Part shown: piece by piece, positions 26,474 through 36,109 of the stretch
Layout: the number at the start of each line of letters is the position of its first letter
Numbering within the stretch: the stretch's first letter is position 1
The notes under the pieces: model-generated
What the model saw: only the letters and a program-made list of their open reading frames with translations
Databases searched by the model: none
What the model was told of the DNA's origin: nothing
Assembly: GCF_000682775.1 (NCBI RefSeq)
Contig: NZ_AWFI01000012.1
Location: 434,001-498,000, forward strand
Direction of reading: 5' to 3'
Origin: Hyphomonas sp. L-53-1-40
Lineage (GTDB): Bacteria > Pseudomonadota > Alphaproteobacteria > Caulobacterales > Hyphomonadaceae
Length of the DNA: 64,000 bases
Made by a program: the position numbers and the translations under genes

Positions 26474-27037
26474 CTAGAACTTGACTTCTGGCACCATGGA
26501 CAAGGCTTCTCGTCCTTCGACACCGACATCGAAGAATTCGCGACCTTCGAAATTGAACATGCCCGCCACGATGGACCCGGGGAATTGTTCGCGGGACGTG
26601 TTGTAGTCCTGAACAGCCGAATTGTAGAAGCGGCGCGCGGCGGCGAGCTTGTCTTCGATGGAAGACAGTTCCGACTGAAGTTCAAGGAAGTTCGTGTTCG
26701 CCTTGAGGTCCGGATAGGCTTCGGCGAGCGCAAACAGCTTGCCGAGCGATGCGGTCAGCATGCCTTCGGCCGCGGACATTTCCCCCGGTGTGCTCGCGCT
26801 TTGTGCGGCATTCCGCGCCGAAATGACGGCATCCAGAGTTTCCTTCTCATGGCTCGCATAGCCCTTCACGGTCTCCACGAGATTCGGGATCAGGTTTTGA
26901 CGCTGTTTCAGCTGGACATCCACGTCCGCGAAGGCCTGATTGACCCTCTGACGCTTCATCACAAGGCCGTTGTAGATCAGAATGACAAAGCCAGCGATCG
27001 CGACGATTGCGGCCAGAACTACTAGAATGGGGCTCAT
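26474..27037 (-). CDS. lemA: LemA-family protein
   Basis: 187-residue membrane-anchored protein: an N-terminal helix (residues about 4-24) followed by a four-helix-bundle periplasmic or cytoplasmic domain with QRQNLIPNLVETVKGYA and FLELQSELSSIEDKLAAARR, the LemA signatures. Function is not settled. GGAGGG lies seven bases before the ATG at 27037. LemA genes often pair with TPM-domain genes; none is present here, and instead a small lipoprotein follows. Confidence 0.92.
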   Translation of the reverse strand: MSPILVVLAAIVAIAGFVILIYNGLVMKRQRVNQAFADVDVQLKQRQNLIPNLVETVKGYASHEKETLDAVISARNAAQSASTPGEMSAAEGMLTASLGKLFALAEAYPDLKANTNFLELQSELSSIEDKLAAARRFYNSAVQDYNTSREQFPGSIVAGMFNFEGREFFDVGVEGREALSMVPEVKF

Positions 27038-27113
27038 CGGGCGTCCCTCCATAAGAACCAGATATAAAAGGGGTATCCGGGCCCGGCGCAGAGTGCAAGG
27101 GACGCTGCGATGC

Positions 27114-27449
27114 TCACGCGACCGTTTCAGTTTCCAGATCAGTTTTCAGGCGGTCCAGCAGGGCGACCGCACCAGAAGCATAGCCCCCGATCCAGCGCTC
27201 ATGAATATGTTTGATCGGCAAGGCATTGAGATAATTCCAGCGCTGGCGACCAACCCGACGCACGAGCACAAGGTCAGCTTCTTCCAGCACTCCCAGATGC
27301 TGCATCACCGTGCACCGGTTGAGCTGGCTGAACTGCGCGCAGAGGTCACCCGTCGTCTGAGGTGCATCTTTCAGCGCATCCATAATGCTCCGCCGGACCG
27401 GCGCGGCCAGCGCCCTGAAAATCAGGTCAGTTTTATCATCGCTTGACAT
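27114..27449 (-). CDS. ArsR-family winged-helix regulator
   Basis: 111-residue DNA-binding protein. Winged helix at residues about 8-75: FRALAAPVRRSIMDALKDAP, then FSQLNRCTVMQHLGVLEEADLV. No metal-binding cysteine pair (CxC) is present, so it is the non-metal type usually paired with an AHSA1 gene. It is divergent from just such a gene across 54 bp and probably represses both. Confidence 0.9.
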   Translation of the reverse strand: MSSDDKTDLIFRALAAPVRRSIMDALKDAPQTTGDLCAQFSQLNRCTVMQHLGVLEEADLVLVRRVGRQRWNYLNALPIKHIHERWIGGYASGAVALLDRLKTDLETETVA

Positions 27450-27467
27450 GTTGTCTTTTTATAACAT
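27448..27467. promoter_or_regulatory. Candidate ArsR operator
   Basis: ATGTT (27448-27452) and AACAT (27463-27467) form an inverted repeat with a ten-base AT-rich spacer in the 54-bp gap, overlapping the start codon of the arsR-type gene. Position suggests autoregulation plus control of the AHSA1 gene. Confidence 0.4.
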
Positions 27468-27503
27468 TTACTTGGATCTGGCAAGCGATATCGGGAGGCT
27501 GCG

Positions 27504-27950
27504 ATGAACCTGAAATTCGAAGTAAGCGGGCGTATCAACCGCGCTGTCGAGGACGTGTTCGAGGCCGTTGCAGACCCCAAACAGCTATCTGGCTATTTCA
27601 CGACTGGCGGCGCGAGAGGCCGCCTGGAGGCTGGCGCGACGGTCATATGGGATTTCCGCGACTTTCCCGGTGCCTTCCCCGTCAATGTTGTAGACGTCGA
27701 GGAAAACAAGCGCATCGTCCTGGAATGGGATGGAGATGAAACAGATGGCGCCAAGACAACCGTCACCATTCGGTTCGAACCGACCGAGGATGGCCGCACC
27801 ATCGTCTCCATCGCGGAGGAGGGTTGGCCTTCCACCGATGAGGGACTCTCGAACTCGTATCGTAATTGCATGGGTTGGTCGCAGATGATCTGCGCGATGA
27901 AAGCGTGGGTCGAACATGGCATCAATCTACGCGACGGTATGTACGACTAG
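27504..27950 (+). CDS. SRPBCC / AHSA1-domain protein
   Basis: 148-residue START-like protein of the AHSA1 group. N-terminal VSGRINRAVEDVFEAVADP, then LEWDGDET and the C-terminal GWSQMICAMKAWVEHG helix match the family. Such proteins bind hydrophobic ligands or assist catabolism; no ligand is evident. GGGAGG precedes the ATG. Divergently paired with the ArsR-type gene. Confidence 0.88.
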   Translation: MNLKFEVSGRINRAVEDVFEAVADPKQLSGYFTTGGARGRLEAGATVIWDFRDFPGAFPVNVVDVEENKRIVLEWDGDETDGAKTTVTIRFEPTEDGRTIVSIAEEGWPSTDEGLSNSYRNCMGWSQMICAMKAWVEHGINLRDGMYD

Positions 27951-28035
27951 CACCACTGATCGGGACTGTGGCAGACCGCAGGCTTGACCTTACTGCCTAT
28001 CTGTCGCCAGATTTGGTGCAATCGGGAGATATTCG

Positions 28036-28737
28036 ATGGCCTCACCCTTTCCACTTGGCGAACACCATTACAGCCACCGCATCGGCTGGCTGCGTGCCAC
28101 TGTGCTAGGGGCGAATGACGGAATACTGTCGACCGCCAGCCTGATGATCGGCGTTGCATCCGCTGCGGCCTCCACTGGCGCGATCCTGACCGCAGGCCTT
28201 GCAGGCCTGGTGGCCGGTGCGATGTCGATGGCCGCAGGGGAGTATGTTTCTGTCTCGTCACAGGCTGACACTGAAAAGGCCGACCTCGAGATCGAGCGCG
28301 CAGCGCTGCGGGATCATCCCGAAGCCGAACTGGTTGAACTTGCGCACATTTACATGAATCGCGGCGTCGAAAAGGACACGGCCTATGACGTCGCGCGTCA
28401 GTTGACCGAAAAGGACGCGCTGGAAGCCCATGCGAGAGACGAGCTTGGCATCAACGAAATTGTAGCAGCGCGGCCCATTCAGGCAGCTGTCAGTTCTGCG
28501 CTCAGCTTTTCCGTAGGCGCGGTCCTGCCTCTGTTGGCAGCCGTGTTCTCACCGGCGGATCTGGTCAAGCCTGTCGTGGCGGGCGTGTCCCTACTGGCGC
28601 TGGTCCTGCTTGGTATGGCTTCGGCCAAGGCGGGCGGCGCGGGCAAGTTCAAAGCCATTGTGAGAATCGTATTCTGGGGGGCTGCTGCCATGCTTGTCAC
28701 CGGCTTGATCGGTGCAGCCTTCGGTACGGTCGTTTAG
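28036..28737 (+). CDS. VIT1/CCC1-family iron/manganese transporter
   Basis: 233-residue inner-membrane protein, usual length. Motifs LRATVLGANDGILSTASL and MSMAAGEYVSVSSQ are the conserved membrane-1 and membrane-2 signatures. Next a cytosolic helical segment with ELVELAHIYMNRGVE and several Glu carries the metal-sensing region, then three more helices. Exports Fe or Mn to lower cytosolic levels, by homology. GGGAG is seven bases upstream of the ATG. Confidence 0.92.
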   Translation: MASPFPLGEHHYSHRIGWLRATVLGANDGILSTASLMIGVASAAASTGAILTAGLAGLVAGAMSMAAGEYVSVSSQADTEKADLEIERAALRDHPEAELVELAHIYMNRGVEKDTAYDVARQLTEKDALEAHARDELGINEIVAARPIQAAVSSALSFSVGAVLPLLAAVFSPADLVKPVVAGVSLLALVLLGMASAKAGGAGKFKAIVRIVFWGAAAMLVTGLIGAAFGTVV

Positions 28738-28832
28738 AAATTCGCGTGCTTCTTCCCAACGGCCCGTCTTTACAAATTCTTTCAAATCTTTAGCTGCTAG
28801 TGAGGGGAGGCGCAGACAGTAATGCATAGAAG

Positions 28833-29588
28833 ATGCTCATGACGAATTCAGGCCAGCTCGCACGCATGATTTCAGACGCCCGCCGGGTGATGGTATTCAC
28901 CGGAGCTGGCATCTCCACCGAGAGCGGCATTCCGGATTTCCGAAGTCCTGGCGGCGTTTGGAGCAAAATGTCCCCGATCTATTTTCAGGACTTCGTTGCG
29001 TCGCGTGATGCGCGCCGGGAATCCTGGCGGCGCGTGTTCAGTCGCGCCGAGGGTTGGACCGGCGCCAAACCGAATGTAGGCCACTATGCCATCGCCGATC
29101 TGGTGAAGCGCGGGAAGGTTAGCTCCGTAGTCACACAGAATGTTGACAACCTGCATCAGGATTCCGGTGTGCCAGACGATCAGGTCATCGAAATACATGG
29201 CAATGCGAGCTATGCCAAATGCCTGCAATGCGGAAAGCGCTACGAATTCGAGACGCTGAAGCCTCGCTGGGAACAAGACGAGGATCTGACCTGCATCTTC
29301 TGCACGGGCCTGCTCAAGAATGCGACCGTCTCGTTCGGCCAATCGATGCCAGAAGACAAAATGCTGCGTGCCAGCGAAGAAGCGCTACTCTGCGACCTTG
29401 TGATCGTGCTCGGCTCGTCACTTGTGGTCTACCCGGCCTCGGCCATCCCGATGGAAGCGAAACGCAACGGAGCGCGTATGGCGATCATCAATCGTGAACC
29501 GACCGATCAGGACCCGTTCGCAGACCTTGTCCTGCACACAGAGATCGGATCGCTCCTGACCGACACGATGGCTTTGCTGGACAAGTAA
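28833..29588 (+). CDS. NAD-dependent protein deacylase (sirtuin)
   Basis: 251-residue Sir2 enzyme removing acyl groups from lysine with NAD consumption. GAGISTESGIPDFRS (about residues 24-38), VTQNVDNLHQDSG, and the catalytic His122 in EIHGNAS are intact. Zinc is held by C130, C133, C154 and C157. The alternative start at 28839 would shorten it by two residues. Tyr/Arg desuccinylase markers of CobB type are not clear, so acyl preference is open. It stands alone between a transporter and a lipoprotein gene. Confidence 0.94.
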   Translation: MLMTNSGQLARMISDARRVMVFTGAGISTESGIPDFRSPGGVWSKMSPIYFQDFVASRDARRESWRRVFSRAEGWTGAKPNVGHYAIADLVKRGKVSSVVTQNVDNLHQDSGVPDDQVIEIHGNASYAKCLQCGKRYEFETLKPRWEQDEDLTCIFCTGLLKNATVSFGQSMPEDKMLRASEEALLCDLVIVLGSSLVVYPASAIPMEAKRNGARMAIINREPTDQDPFADLVLHTEIGSLLTDTMALLDK

Positions 29589-29699
29589 ACTAGCCCCGCG
29601 CGCCTGCGATTAGAAGTTGAATTTCGTTCGCCCCATCAACGGGATAGAAACCTGCACGTGTTATCGTACCAGCGATCACGTGATGTGTGGGGGCTCAGA

Positions 29700-30683
29700 A
29701 TGCGCAATATCGTACTGGCAACACTACTTCTGTCTGCATCAGCTTGCGGGAATGCAGGCGGAAAATCGATGCCAGCATCCACGCCGCTCGTTGTTATCGA
29801 TGGTCAGTCTGCTGTGAATTATGGGCAAGTCACCATGGGTACGCCCTCTATCAACGTGTCAGACCTTCCTGCCCGACAGGAAGTCATTCGTACGAATACA
29901 TCCTGCCGAACTCCTAGGGCCAGCGGGAATGCCCGCGCAGCCTATGTCTATACGTATAGCGGCGGGATCCGGACGCCGCTGCACCATATCAACCGAAAGG
30001 ACACGCCAGAAGCGATTGCCGAGCGTAAGGCCATGATCCGGGAGAGGACAAAAAACGCCAAGACGGCCATGCAGCGCGAGGCGCTCGGCACGGCTATCGG
30101 AAATGCGGTAAATAACGCCCGCCAGATCGAGGTCCTTGTCACGGAGACCGATGCCCCGGTCTTCCTGTACCTCACATCCTATGACTCCGTCCTTTGGAAC
30201 ATTCAGCGCGCCCCCGGTGTAGATATCGACGGTGTGGTCATCAACTCCTATGAAGCGGGTGCCATTGCAAATGGAGTAGATGCCTCGCGAACGGGGATCA
30301 TCTCCTTCGACAATTCACCCACTCGGAAATGTTACGTCTCAGCTCCGGGCCGCGTTATCCCGGTTGAGGGTCGGATCGCGTCAGCTAAGAAACTCAATCC
30401 GAACGTAGACCTCAGCCGATACGAGAAACAGTGGCAACAGGAATACCGCGACGCAAAACGGTTTTACGGTCAGGATATCAAGAACCTGACCGGCAAGCGA
30501 CCGGAGTGGATCCTGGACAATGCGAGAGATGGCGAGTTCAACGCTATACTAGTCGGCCCGAAACCTACGGCGCCGTTCGAGGCCCAGGCGATCACCCGGC
30601 TGCAGATCCCGTCCCACATCACCCCGTTCTGGGGCACCCGCAAGGACGCCTATAAGGCTTTCGGCCTGAATGCGGAGAGCTGA
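29700..30683 (+). CDS. Lipoprotein of unknown function
   Basis: 327-residue exported protein. The start at 29700 follows GGGGG and gives a lipoprotein signal ending LLSASACG (Cys about residue 16). Mature features are a Cys-containing N-terminal part (NTSCRTPRASGN), an Ala-rich helix near residues 105-150 and a segment LTSYDSVLWNIQ. The SYDSVLW stretch recurs in exported unknown proteins but I cannot place it. It is convergent with another lipoprotein gene, two bases apart at the stops. Confidence 0.7.
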   Translation: MRNIVLATLLLSASACGNAGGKSMPASTPLVVIDGQSAVNYGQVTMGTPSINVSDLPARQEVIRTNTSCRTPRASGNARAAYVYTYSGGIRTPLHHINRKDTPEAIAERKAMIRERTKNAKTAMQREALGTAIGNAVNNARQIEVLVTETDAPVFLYLTSYDSVLWNIQRAPGVDIDGVVINSYEAGAIANGVDASRTGIISFDNSPTRKCYVSAPGRVIPVEGRIASAKKLNPNVDLSRYEKQWQQEYRDAKRFYGQDIKNLTGKRPEWILDNARDGEFNAILVGPKPTAPFEAQAITRLQIPSHITPFWGTRKDAYKAFGLNAES

Positions 30684-30684
30684 G

Positions 30685-31374
30685 TCAGGATTTTAGTTCG
30701 GCAATCCCGTCCAGCACCTGCTGATGCAGGTTCAGCCACTCCGACCGGGGGTATTCCCCATCGAAGAAACTGTATTCGTACTGCTCGCCGGAATGCCCCA
30801 GCCACCAAGTGAAGCATCTGCGTCCCCTTGGCTCGCTATCGTAGTAGCAACTGAAAGCCACAGGGTTGCCCATGAGGGTAAACATCGTTGGGCTATCCTG
30901 TAAAAATATGTCGGCCGCTCCCATACCGACTGATCCGTTGCGCGAAGAGATAAATCCGTTTCCGGCATCCTGCATCTCGAACTTGGTCCAATCACGCGTC
31001 AAAGACAGGTCTTTGGCCCCATCACTTTGGGGAAAAATTCTCAGCTGGATGGAAACGTCAAAGTGATCAGCCGTCAGCTGCCTGCGGGGTGGCGTGTGGA
31101 TTTCAAGCTGGGAGGCGGTCAGCACCAGTCCGTCCGCATTAGGACATAGCCTTTCAGAGGGCTGTTCCACGTCGGGAGATATGGTGTTTGGCTTATCCGG
31201 TGAATAAACCCGCACGCCCAGAAGACGGGAAGATAAGTCAAATCTGGCTTCGGCGATTACGACGGTACTTGCACCCGCCGTTTCGCACATTTCCACTCCG
31301 GGCTCCTGCTCGGAACCGCATGCAGCGACCAATGCGATCAGAACTGGCAGGAGGCCAAGCCGCCTCATGGGCAT
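30685..31374 (-). CDS. Lipoprotein of unknown function
   Basis: 229 residues (or 227 from a second ATG). Lipobox LVAACG with Cys about residue 19; the mature part has several cysteines (CETAG, LCPNADG, SCYYD, RCFTWW) and no family I recognise. It lies 9 bp downstream of the parC stop codon's strand partner, that is just beyond parC's 3' end on the same strand, so it may be read through from parC. Confidence 0.65.
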   Translation of the reverse strand: MPMRRLGLLPVLIALVAACGSEQEPGVEMCETAGASTVVIAEARFDLSSRLLGVRVYSPDKPNTISPDVEQPSERLCPNADGLVLTASQLEIHTPPRRQLTADHFDVSIQLRIFPQSDGAKDLSLTRDWTKFEMQDAGNGFISSRNGSVGMGAADIFLQDSPTMFTLMGNPVAFSCYYDSEPRGRRCFTWWLGHSGEQYEYSFFDGEYPRSEWLNLHQQVLDGIAELKS

Positions 31375-31383
31375 GCCCTCCGC

Positions 31384-33618
31384 CTAGCCGCTGAACGTGC
31401 CGCCGCGCGGGAAGCCCTTCGGTACGGCTTTGCCAGCCTGTGAGCGTTTGCCGATCCATTCTTCCCACTCCGGGAAGGCGCGGTGGCGACCGCCCGTCAT
31501 GACAATCAGTCCGTCACGCTTGTCGAAGGTCATCAGGTCACGCAGCTTGAACTTGCCACTATAGGACTGCAGCTTGTTGCCCTTGCCGCGCGCCATCTCC
31601 GGCAACTCATCCAGAGGGAAAATCAACAGTTTCCGGTTCGATCCGACCACGGCCAGCATATCACCCTCAACCGGCACGCAGATGTTCAACTCACCCTTGC
31701 CGGTATTCACGGCCTGCTTGCCGGCCTTGCGGTTGGATTCCAGCTCTTTCTCTTCGACGACGAAACCATAGCCCTCGCTGGAAGCGACGACGCGTTTGCG
31801 GTCCGGCTCAAAGCGGAACATTGTGACAATGTCGACACTGTCTTCAAGGTCGATGGACAGGCGGATCGGCTCACCATGACCGCGTCCACCCGGCAGCTTG
31901 TCCGCCGGCAGCGTAAAGGCCCGTCCGTCGGATGCCATGAGAATAATCTTGTCCGTACTCATCACTTCTTCGGAAAGGTAGAGTTCGTCACCATCCTTGA
32001 ACTTGGCTGATTCCGGATCGAGCCCGTGCCCCTTCATGCCGCGAATCCAGCCCTGTTGGGACAGCACAATAGTCAGCGGCTCCTTCGGCAGTGTGGCTTC
32101 CAGAGCGGCTGCGAGATCCACTTCTGCCATTTCGCCAAACGTCGCGCGGCGGCGACCGAGTTCAGAGTCAGGGTCGAAGGCCTCGCGAGCTTCTTTCAGT
32201 TCCTTGGAAACCTTGCTCCATTGGCGGCGTGTCGAGCCGATCAGCTTGATCAGGTCTTCGCGCTCTGCGCTGAGCCGGTCATGCTCGCCGCGAATTTCCA
32301 TCTCTTCCAGTTTGCGCAATGCCCGCAAACGAAGATTAAGGATGGCTTCAGCCTGAATGTCCGTCAGACCGAAGGTCGACATCAACACAGCCTTGGGCTC
32401 GTCCTCATACCGGATTATGCGGATCACCTCATCAATGTTGAGATAGGCGATCAAATAGCCATCAAGCAGGTGCAGTCGCTTCTCGATCTTGTCGAGACGG
32501 AACTCGGCCCGGCGCACAACGACTTCGCGGCGATGATCGAGATAGGCCTGCAGCACATCCTTCAGGCCCATGACTTGGGGCGCGCCCTTGTGCAGCACGT
32601 TCATGTTCAGGCTGAAGCGAGTTTCAAGGTCACAGACCTTGTAGAGGCTCTCCATCAAGACTTCAGGCTCGACGGTTTTCGAGCGCGGCACCAAGACGAG
32701 CCGCACATCCTCGGCGCTCTCGTCGCGCACGTCGTCCAGCAGCGGCAACTTTTTCGCTTCGATCAGCTCGCCCAGCTTTTCGAGCAGGCGAGACTTCTGA
32801 ACCTGGTAGGGAATCTCGGTGACGATGATCTGATAAGTGCCACGACCAGTGTCTTCGACTTCCCAGCGCGCACGCATACGGAAGCTGCCGCGACCAGTCT
32901 CATAGGCCTGAAGCATGGCCTCCTTGGTTTCGACGATGATGCCACCGGTCGGGAAGTCTGGTCCCTGGACGAAATCCATCAGTTCCGCCGTCGTCGCCTT
33001 GGGCTTTTCGATCAGCAGACGCGCCGCATCGATCAGCTCGGCAGCGTTGTGGGGCGGGATGGAGGTGGCCATGCCAACCGCGATGCCGGTCGCACCATTG
33101 GCGAGCAAGTTCGGGAATCCGGCTGGCAAGACAACCGGCTCTTCATCATTCTCGGCATAATTGGCGCGAAAATCGACTGCGTTCTCGTTGAGGCCATCCA
33201 GCAACAGCTCGGCGGCAACCGTCATGCGCGCTTCGGTGTAACGATAGGCAGCGGCGCTATCGCCATCAATATTGCCGAAATTGCCCTGGCCATCGACCAG
33301 CGGATAGCGAACGGTGAAGTCCTGCGCGAGACGCACCAGCGTATCGTAGATCGAGCTGTCGCCATGCGGGTGGAAGTTACCCATCACGTCGCCAACGATC
33401 TTGGCGCATTTGCGATAGCCGCCCTCGGGGTCAAGCTTCAGGACGCGCATACCGTACAGGATACGGCGCTGGACGGGTTTCAGGCCGTCGCGCACATCGG
33501 GCAGCGCGCGGGACGTAATCGTCGACAGCGCGTAAGCGAGATAGCGCTTGGAAAGCGCCTCGCTCATCGGCTCGTTGATGATCCGGTCTTCCGGCGTCCC
33601 GTCAATCAAATCGGACAT
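31384..33618 (-). CDS. parC: DNA topoisomerase IV subunit A
   Basis: Type IIA topoisomerase breakage-reunion subunit that decatenates chromosomes. 744 residues, typical for alphaproteobacterial ParC. The catalytic Tyr lies in AYRYTEARM (about residue 127), preceded by the conserved [11 protein letters not shown]. The C-terminal part is a beta-pinwheel with repeated blades. GyrA is excluded by the missing long linker and GyrA-box motif. It lies beyond recO as in many alphaproteobacteria, here separated by an extensin-like gene, a lipoprotein and a GST gene. Confidence 0.96.
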   Translation of the reverse strand: MSDLIDGTPEDRIINEPMSEALSKRYLAYALSTITSRALPDVRDGLKPVQRRILYGMRVLKLDPEGGYRKCAKIVGDVMGNFHPHGDSSIYDTLVRLAQDFTVRYPLVDGQGNFGNIDGDSAAAYRYTEARMTVAAELLLDGLNENAVDFRANYAENDEEPVVLPAGFPNLLANGATGIAVGMATSIPPHNAAELIDAARLLIEKPKATTAELMDFVQGPDFPTGGIIVETKEAMLQAYETGRGSFRMRARWEVEDTGRGTYQIIVTEIPYQVQKSRLLEKLGELIEAKKLPLLDDVRDESAEDVRLVLVPRSKTVEPEVLMESLYKVCDLETRFSLNMNVLHKGAPQVMGLKDVLQAYLDHRREVVVRRAEFRLDKIEKRLHLLDGYLIAYLNIDEVIRIIRYEDEPKAVLMSTFGLTDIQAEAILNLRLRALRKLEEMEIRGEHDRLSAEREDLIKLIGSTRRQWSKVSKELKEAREAFDPDSELGRRRATFGEMAEVDLAAALEATLPKEPLTIVLSQQGWIRGMKGHGLDPESAKFKDGDELYLSEEVMSTDKIILMASDGRAFTLPADKLPGGRGHGEPIRLSIDLEDSVDIVTMFRFEPDRKRVVASSEGYGFVVEEKELESNRKAGKQAVNTGKGELNICVPVEGDMLAVVGSNRKLLIFPLDELPEMARGKGNKLQSYSGKFKLRDLMTFDKRDGLIVMTGGRHRAFPEWEEWIGKRSQAGKAVPKGFPRGGTFSG

Positions 33619-33745
33619 TCTGGCCTCTTTGCAGTTCGTGCCACATTCTGGTGCAGGCCCTTGATTAAAGTCAGCGACTCAAGGGCCGGAGCACGTTAAC
33701 ACAAACGTCGCTTTGGTTAAGGAAAGGAAAAGGGCGCAGCTGCTG

Positions 33746-34429
33746 ATGAGTGCAATCCGGGCATGGATCCTGTTGATAAGCCTGCCGGCGCTGGTGTTGC
33801 TGACCTTCTTCTGGCTGGCGCCTCCGCGCCACAATCCCTTTGCTCCGGTCGATTTGACCGAAACTCCCGGCATCGGGACATGGCACAAGCTGACCCGTGC
33901 CAAGCGAAACCGCGAAGTGTGTTTTGCCGCGCTGGACGATGCAGGCGTGCTGTACACACCGCTCGAAGACCAGCAGCTGGACGGCGGTTGCGGACTGACA
34001 AACGCCCTGACGCTGGACCAGACGCTGACGCCATATTCGGCGACGTTGCGCATGACTTGTGGTCAGGCGGCCGCGCTTTATTCTTGGGAGCGCCATATTG
34101 CTCGCCCGGCGGCAATCGAAATCCTTGGCTCGCCGATTGCGCGGATCGAGACCTATGGAAGCTTTTCCTGTCGCAATATCGCAGGCACACGACGGATGTC
34201 CCAACACGGGCTGGGCAATGCGATTGATGTATCGGGTTTCCGCCTTGAGGATGGCCGTCTCATCAGCGTCAAAACGCATTGGGATGCAGGAGGGGCGGAA
34301 CAGAAATTCCTGCGACGGCTCCACAAGGGTGCGTGCGATTTATTCTCGGTGACGTTGGGGCCCGAATACAATGCCGCCCATGCCGATCATTTTCATTTCG
34401 ACATGGGCGGAGGAAAAGTCTGCCGGTGA
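33746..34429 (+). CDS. Extensin-like domain protein
   Basis: 227-residue protein with one N-terminal membrane helix (about residues 5-25) and a periplasmic extensin-like (PF06904) domain. Family signs include SQHGLGNAIDVSGF and AHADHFHFDMG near the end, which resemble the His/Asp sites of D-Ala-D-Ala carboxypeptidase-like cell-wall enzymes; cysteines MTCGQAA and FSCRN may form a disulfide. A GGAAAGG lies somewhat far upstream, so a TTG start at 33713 is also possible. Divergent from parC. Confidence 0.85.
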   Translation: MSAIRAWILLISLPALVLLTFFWLAPPRHNPFAPVDLTETPGIGTWHKLTRAKRNREVCFAALDDAGVLYTPLEDQQLDGGCGLTNALTLDQTLTPYSATLRMTCGQAAALYSWERHIARPAAIEILGSPIARIETYGSFSCRNIAGTRRMSQHGLGNAIDVSGFRLEDGRLISVKTHWDAGGAEQKFLRRLHKGACDLFSVTLGPEYNAAHADHFHFDMGGGKVCR

Positions 34430-34433
34430 CTAA

Positions 34434-34619
34434 TCAGTCAAGGCATTTGAAGCCGTCTTCAGTGACTTCCTTCACGCGGCCTTCACCACCGCAGACGCGG
34501 AGCGCAGTTTCGGTATTTTCATACATGGCGTCGCGGCCGTGTTCGTCGGCATCGACGTGAATGCAGCCCGCAAGAGTAAGCGTGGCAATGGCGGTTACGG
34601 CAAAAACAGTTTTCTTCAT
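34434..34619 (-). CDS. Small lipoprotein
   Basis: 61 residues beginning at an ATG at 34619. Lipobox TLAGC (Cys19) follows a basic-hydrophobic signal; the short mature part has two cysteines (RVCGGEG, FKCLD). I do not recognise it. Convergent with the extensin-like gene, stops five bases apart. Confidence 0.65.
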   Translation of the reverse strand: MKKTVFAVTAIATLTLAGCIHVDADEHGRDAMYENTETALRVCGGEGRVKEVTEDGFKCLD

Positions 34620-34766
34620 GGCATCAGCCTTTTCGTCTGCACGGAACGCCCCAGTCCTCACCGGCCACCTAACACATCAGAAAATGAACGGCTTCTGAAT
34701 ATGACAGCCCTTGCGCGCGTTATCTCGCCGCGCAACAGTCAGCGCCACAAGAGGGAAGGAAACAGA

Positions 34767-35381
34767 ATGAAATTGTATAATTCCGTAGGCCCGAACCCGC
34801 ACGTGGTGCGCATGTTCATGGCGGAACGCGGCATCGACCTGCCCAAGGAAGACATCGACCTGATGGCCGGAGAAAACCGGCAGGCGCCCTATACGACCAA
34901 GAACCCGGCTGGCCAGCTGCCCGCTCTTGAGCTTGATGATGGCAGCATCCTGACCGAGATCACTGCCATTTGCGAGTATCTGGACGAAACCCAGCCCGGC
35001 GACCGCCTGATGGGGGATACACCCGAAGCGCGCGCCCAGAACCGCCGCTGGACACGGTGGGTGGACCTCAAGATCGTTGAGCCGCTGACCACAGCTTTCC
35101 GCGCCGCCGAGGGCCTGCCCATGTTCCAGGACCGGATGCGCTGCCTGCCGGAAGCTGCTGATGGCCTGAAAGCCTGCGCACAGGATGGGCTCGTCTTTCT
35201 GGACGAACAGATGGCTGACGGCCGTGAGTTTGTGGCAGGCAAGGCATTCGGCCTGGCTGACATACTGCTGTTCTGTTTCCTGGCTTTTGGCAGTCAGGTG
35301 GGCCAGCCCCTCAACCCCGATCTGAAACACATCGGAAACTGGTATGCGCGGGTCAGCCAACGCCCAAGTGTGAGCGCCTAG
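34767..35381 (+). CDS. Glutathione S-transferase-family protein
   Basis: 204-residue thioredoxin-fold plus helical protein. N-terminal KLYNSVGPNPHVVRMF, the NPAGQLPALELDDG cis-Pro motif and LTEITAICEYLDE (Glu-Ser-like glutathione site, here with Thr) are GST hallmarks; the C-terminal GLADILLFCFL is the folding motif. GAGGGAAGGA precedes the ATG. The stop overlaps that of convergent recO by four bases. Confidence 0.9.
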   Translation: MKLYNSVGPNPHVVRMFMAERGIDLPKEDIDLMAGENRQAPYTTKNPAGQLPALELDDGSILTEITAICEYLDETQPGDRLMGDTPEARAQNRRWTRWVDLKIVEPLTTAFRAAEGLPMFQDRMRCLPEAADGLKACAQDGLVFLDEQMADGREFVAGKAFGLADILLFCFLAFGSQVGQPLNPDLKHIGNWYARVSQRPSVSA

Positions 35382-36109
35382 GGCCGCTTCAGCATGCGGC
35401 CCACCAGTCGCAGGCGCTCTGGTGGAATGCCCCGATTGAGACCCCCAAACAGACGCGCTTCCAAAAAATAGCCGGTGAGCTTCAAGCCATCGGCTATATC
35501 GGACGGCGCAACATGGGCTGTGGATTCGACAAGAAAAAGTGGCAGGCGAAGGAGGCGGTCGACATATTCCTCGGCCTCGGATCCTCGCACGGCCCGTCCG
35601 GTCTTTGGAGATACATGGGTCAGGCCATCATTCGCGCCGGACAACGCGCATGCATCCAGATCGAGCCCGAAGCCGAGCGCCGAGAGCAGGCCCAGTTCCC
35701 AGCGCACATAGAGCGCTGGCCAGATTTCCTGCGCCTCAATCTGGTCTAGCAAAAGCTCGGTAGCCTCAAACAGTGCAGAACCCGCGGCATCGCCTTCATC
35801 CAGTCCACCCCGCAGGATCGCGGTGATAGCCGAAATGGCGGCGAGGGCGGCTGGATCGTCCAATACACGCGCCGCTCGCTCCCGGCTGGCCTCGGCCACA
35901 TCAAATCGACCCAGAGCCTCTTCAAGGCGCCCGGTCCAACTGAGGGAAACAGAATTTCCGGCTTCATATTGCGCGCGGCGCTTGCGCGAGGAACCGCCAT
36001 AGACAAGACCGGACCGACGCCCGCGCATGCGGGTGAGAACGTCGAGGATGAGGCCACCTTCTCCAAAGCGGCGTGCGCCCAGGATTATGCCGTCATCCGA
36101 CCAGTTCAA
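35378..36109 (-). CDS. recO: DNA repair protein RecO
   Basis: Mediator that loads RecA on SSB-coated single strands in the RecFOR pathway. 243 residues: an OB fold at the N-terminus (GIILGARRFGEGGLILDVLT) then the helical domain. The zinc-finger cysteines of some RecO proteins are reduced to one (DACALSG), so zinc binding is unlikely. Its start overlaps the era stop by four bases (ATGA); it is the last gene of the rpoZ-to-recO chain. Confidence 0.93.
   Translation of the reverse strand: MNWSDDGIILGARRFGEGGLILDVLTRMRGRRSGLVYGGSSRKRRAQYEAGNSVSLSWTGRLEEALGRFDVAEASRERAARVLDDPAALAAISAITAILRGGLDEGDAAGSALFEATELLLDQIEAQEIWPALYVRWELGLLSALGFGLDLDACALSGANDGLTHVSPKTGRAVRGSEAEEYVDRLLRLPLFLVESTAHVAPSDIADGLKLTGYFLEARLFGGLNRGIPPERLRLVGRMLKRP

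Noticed and set aside
32026-33699. 557-codon plus-strand frame
   Set aside because: Shadow of parC.
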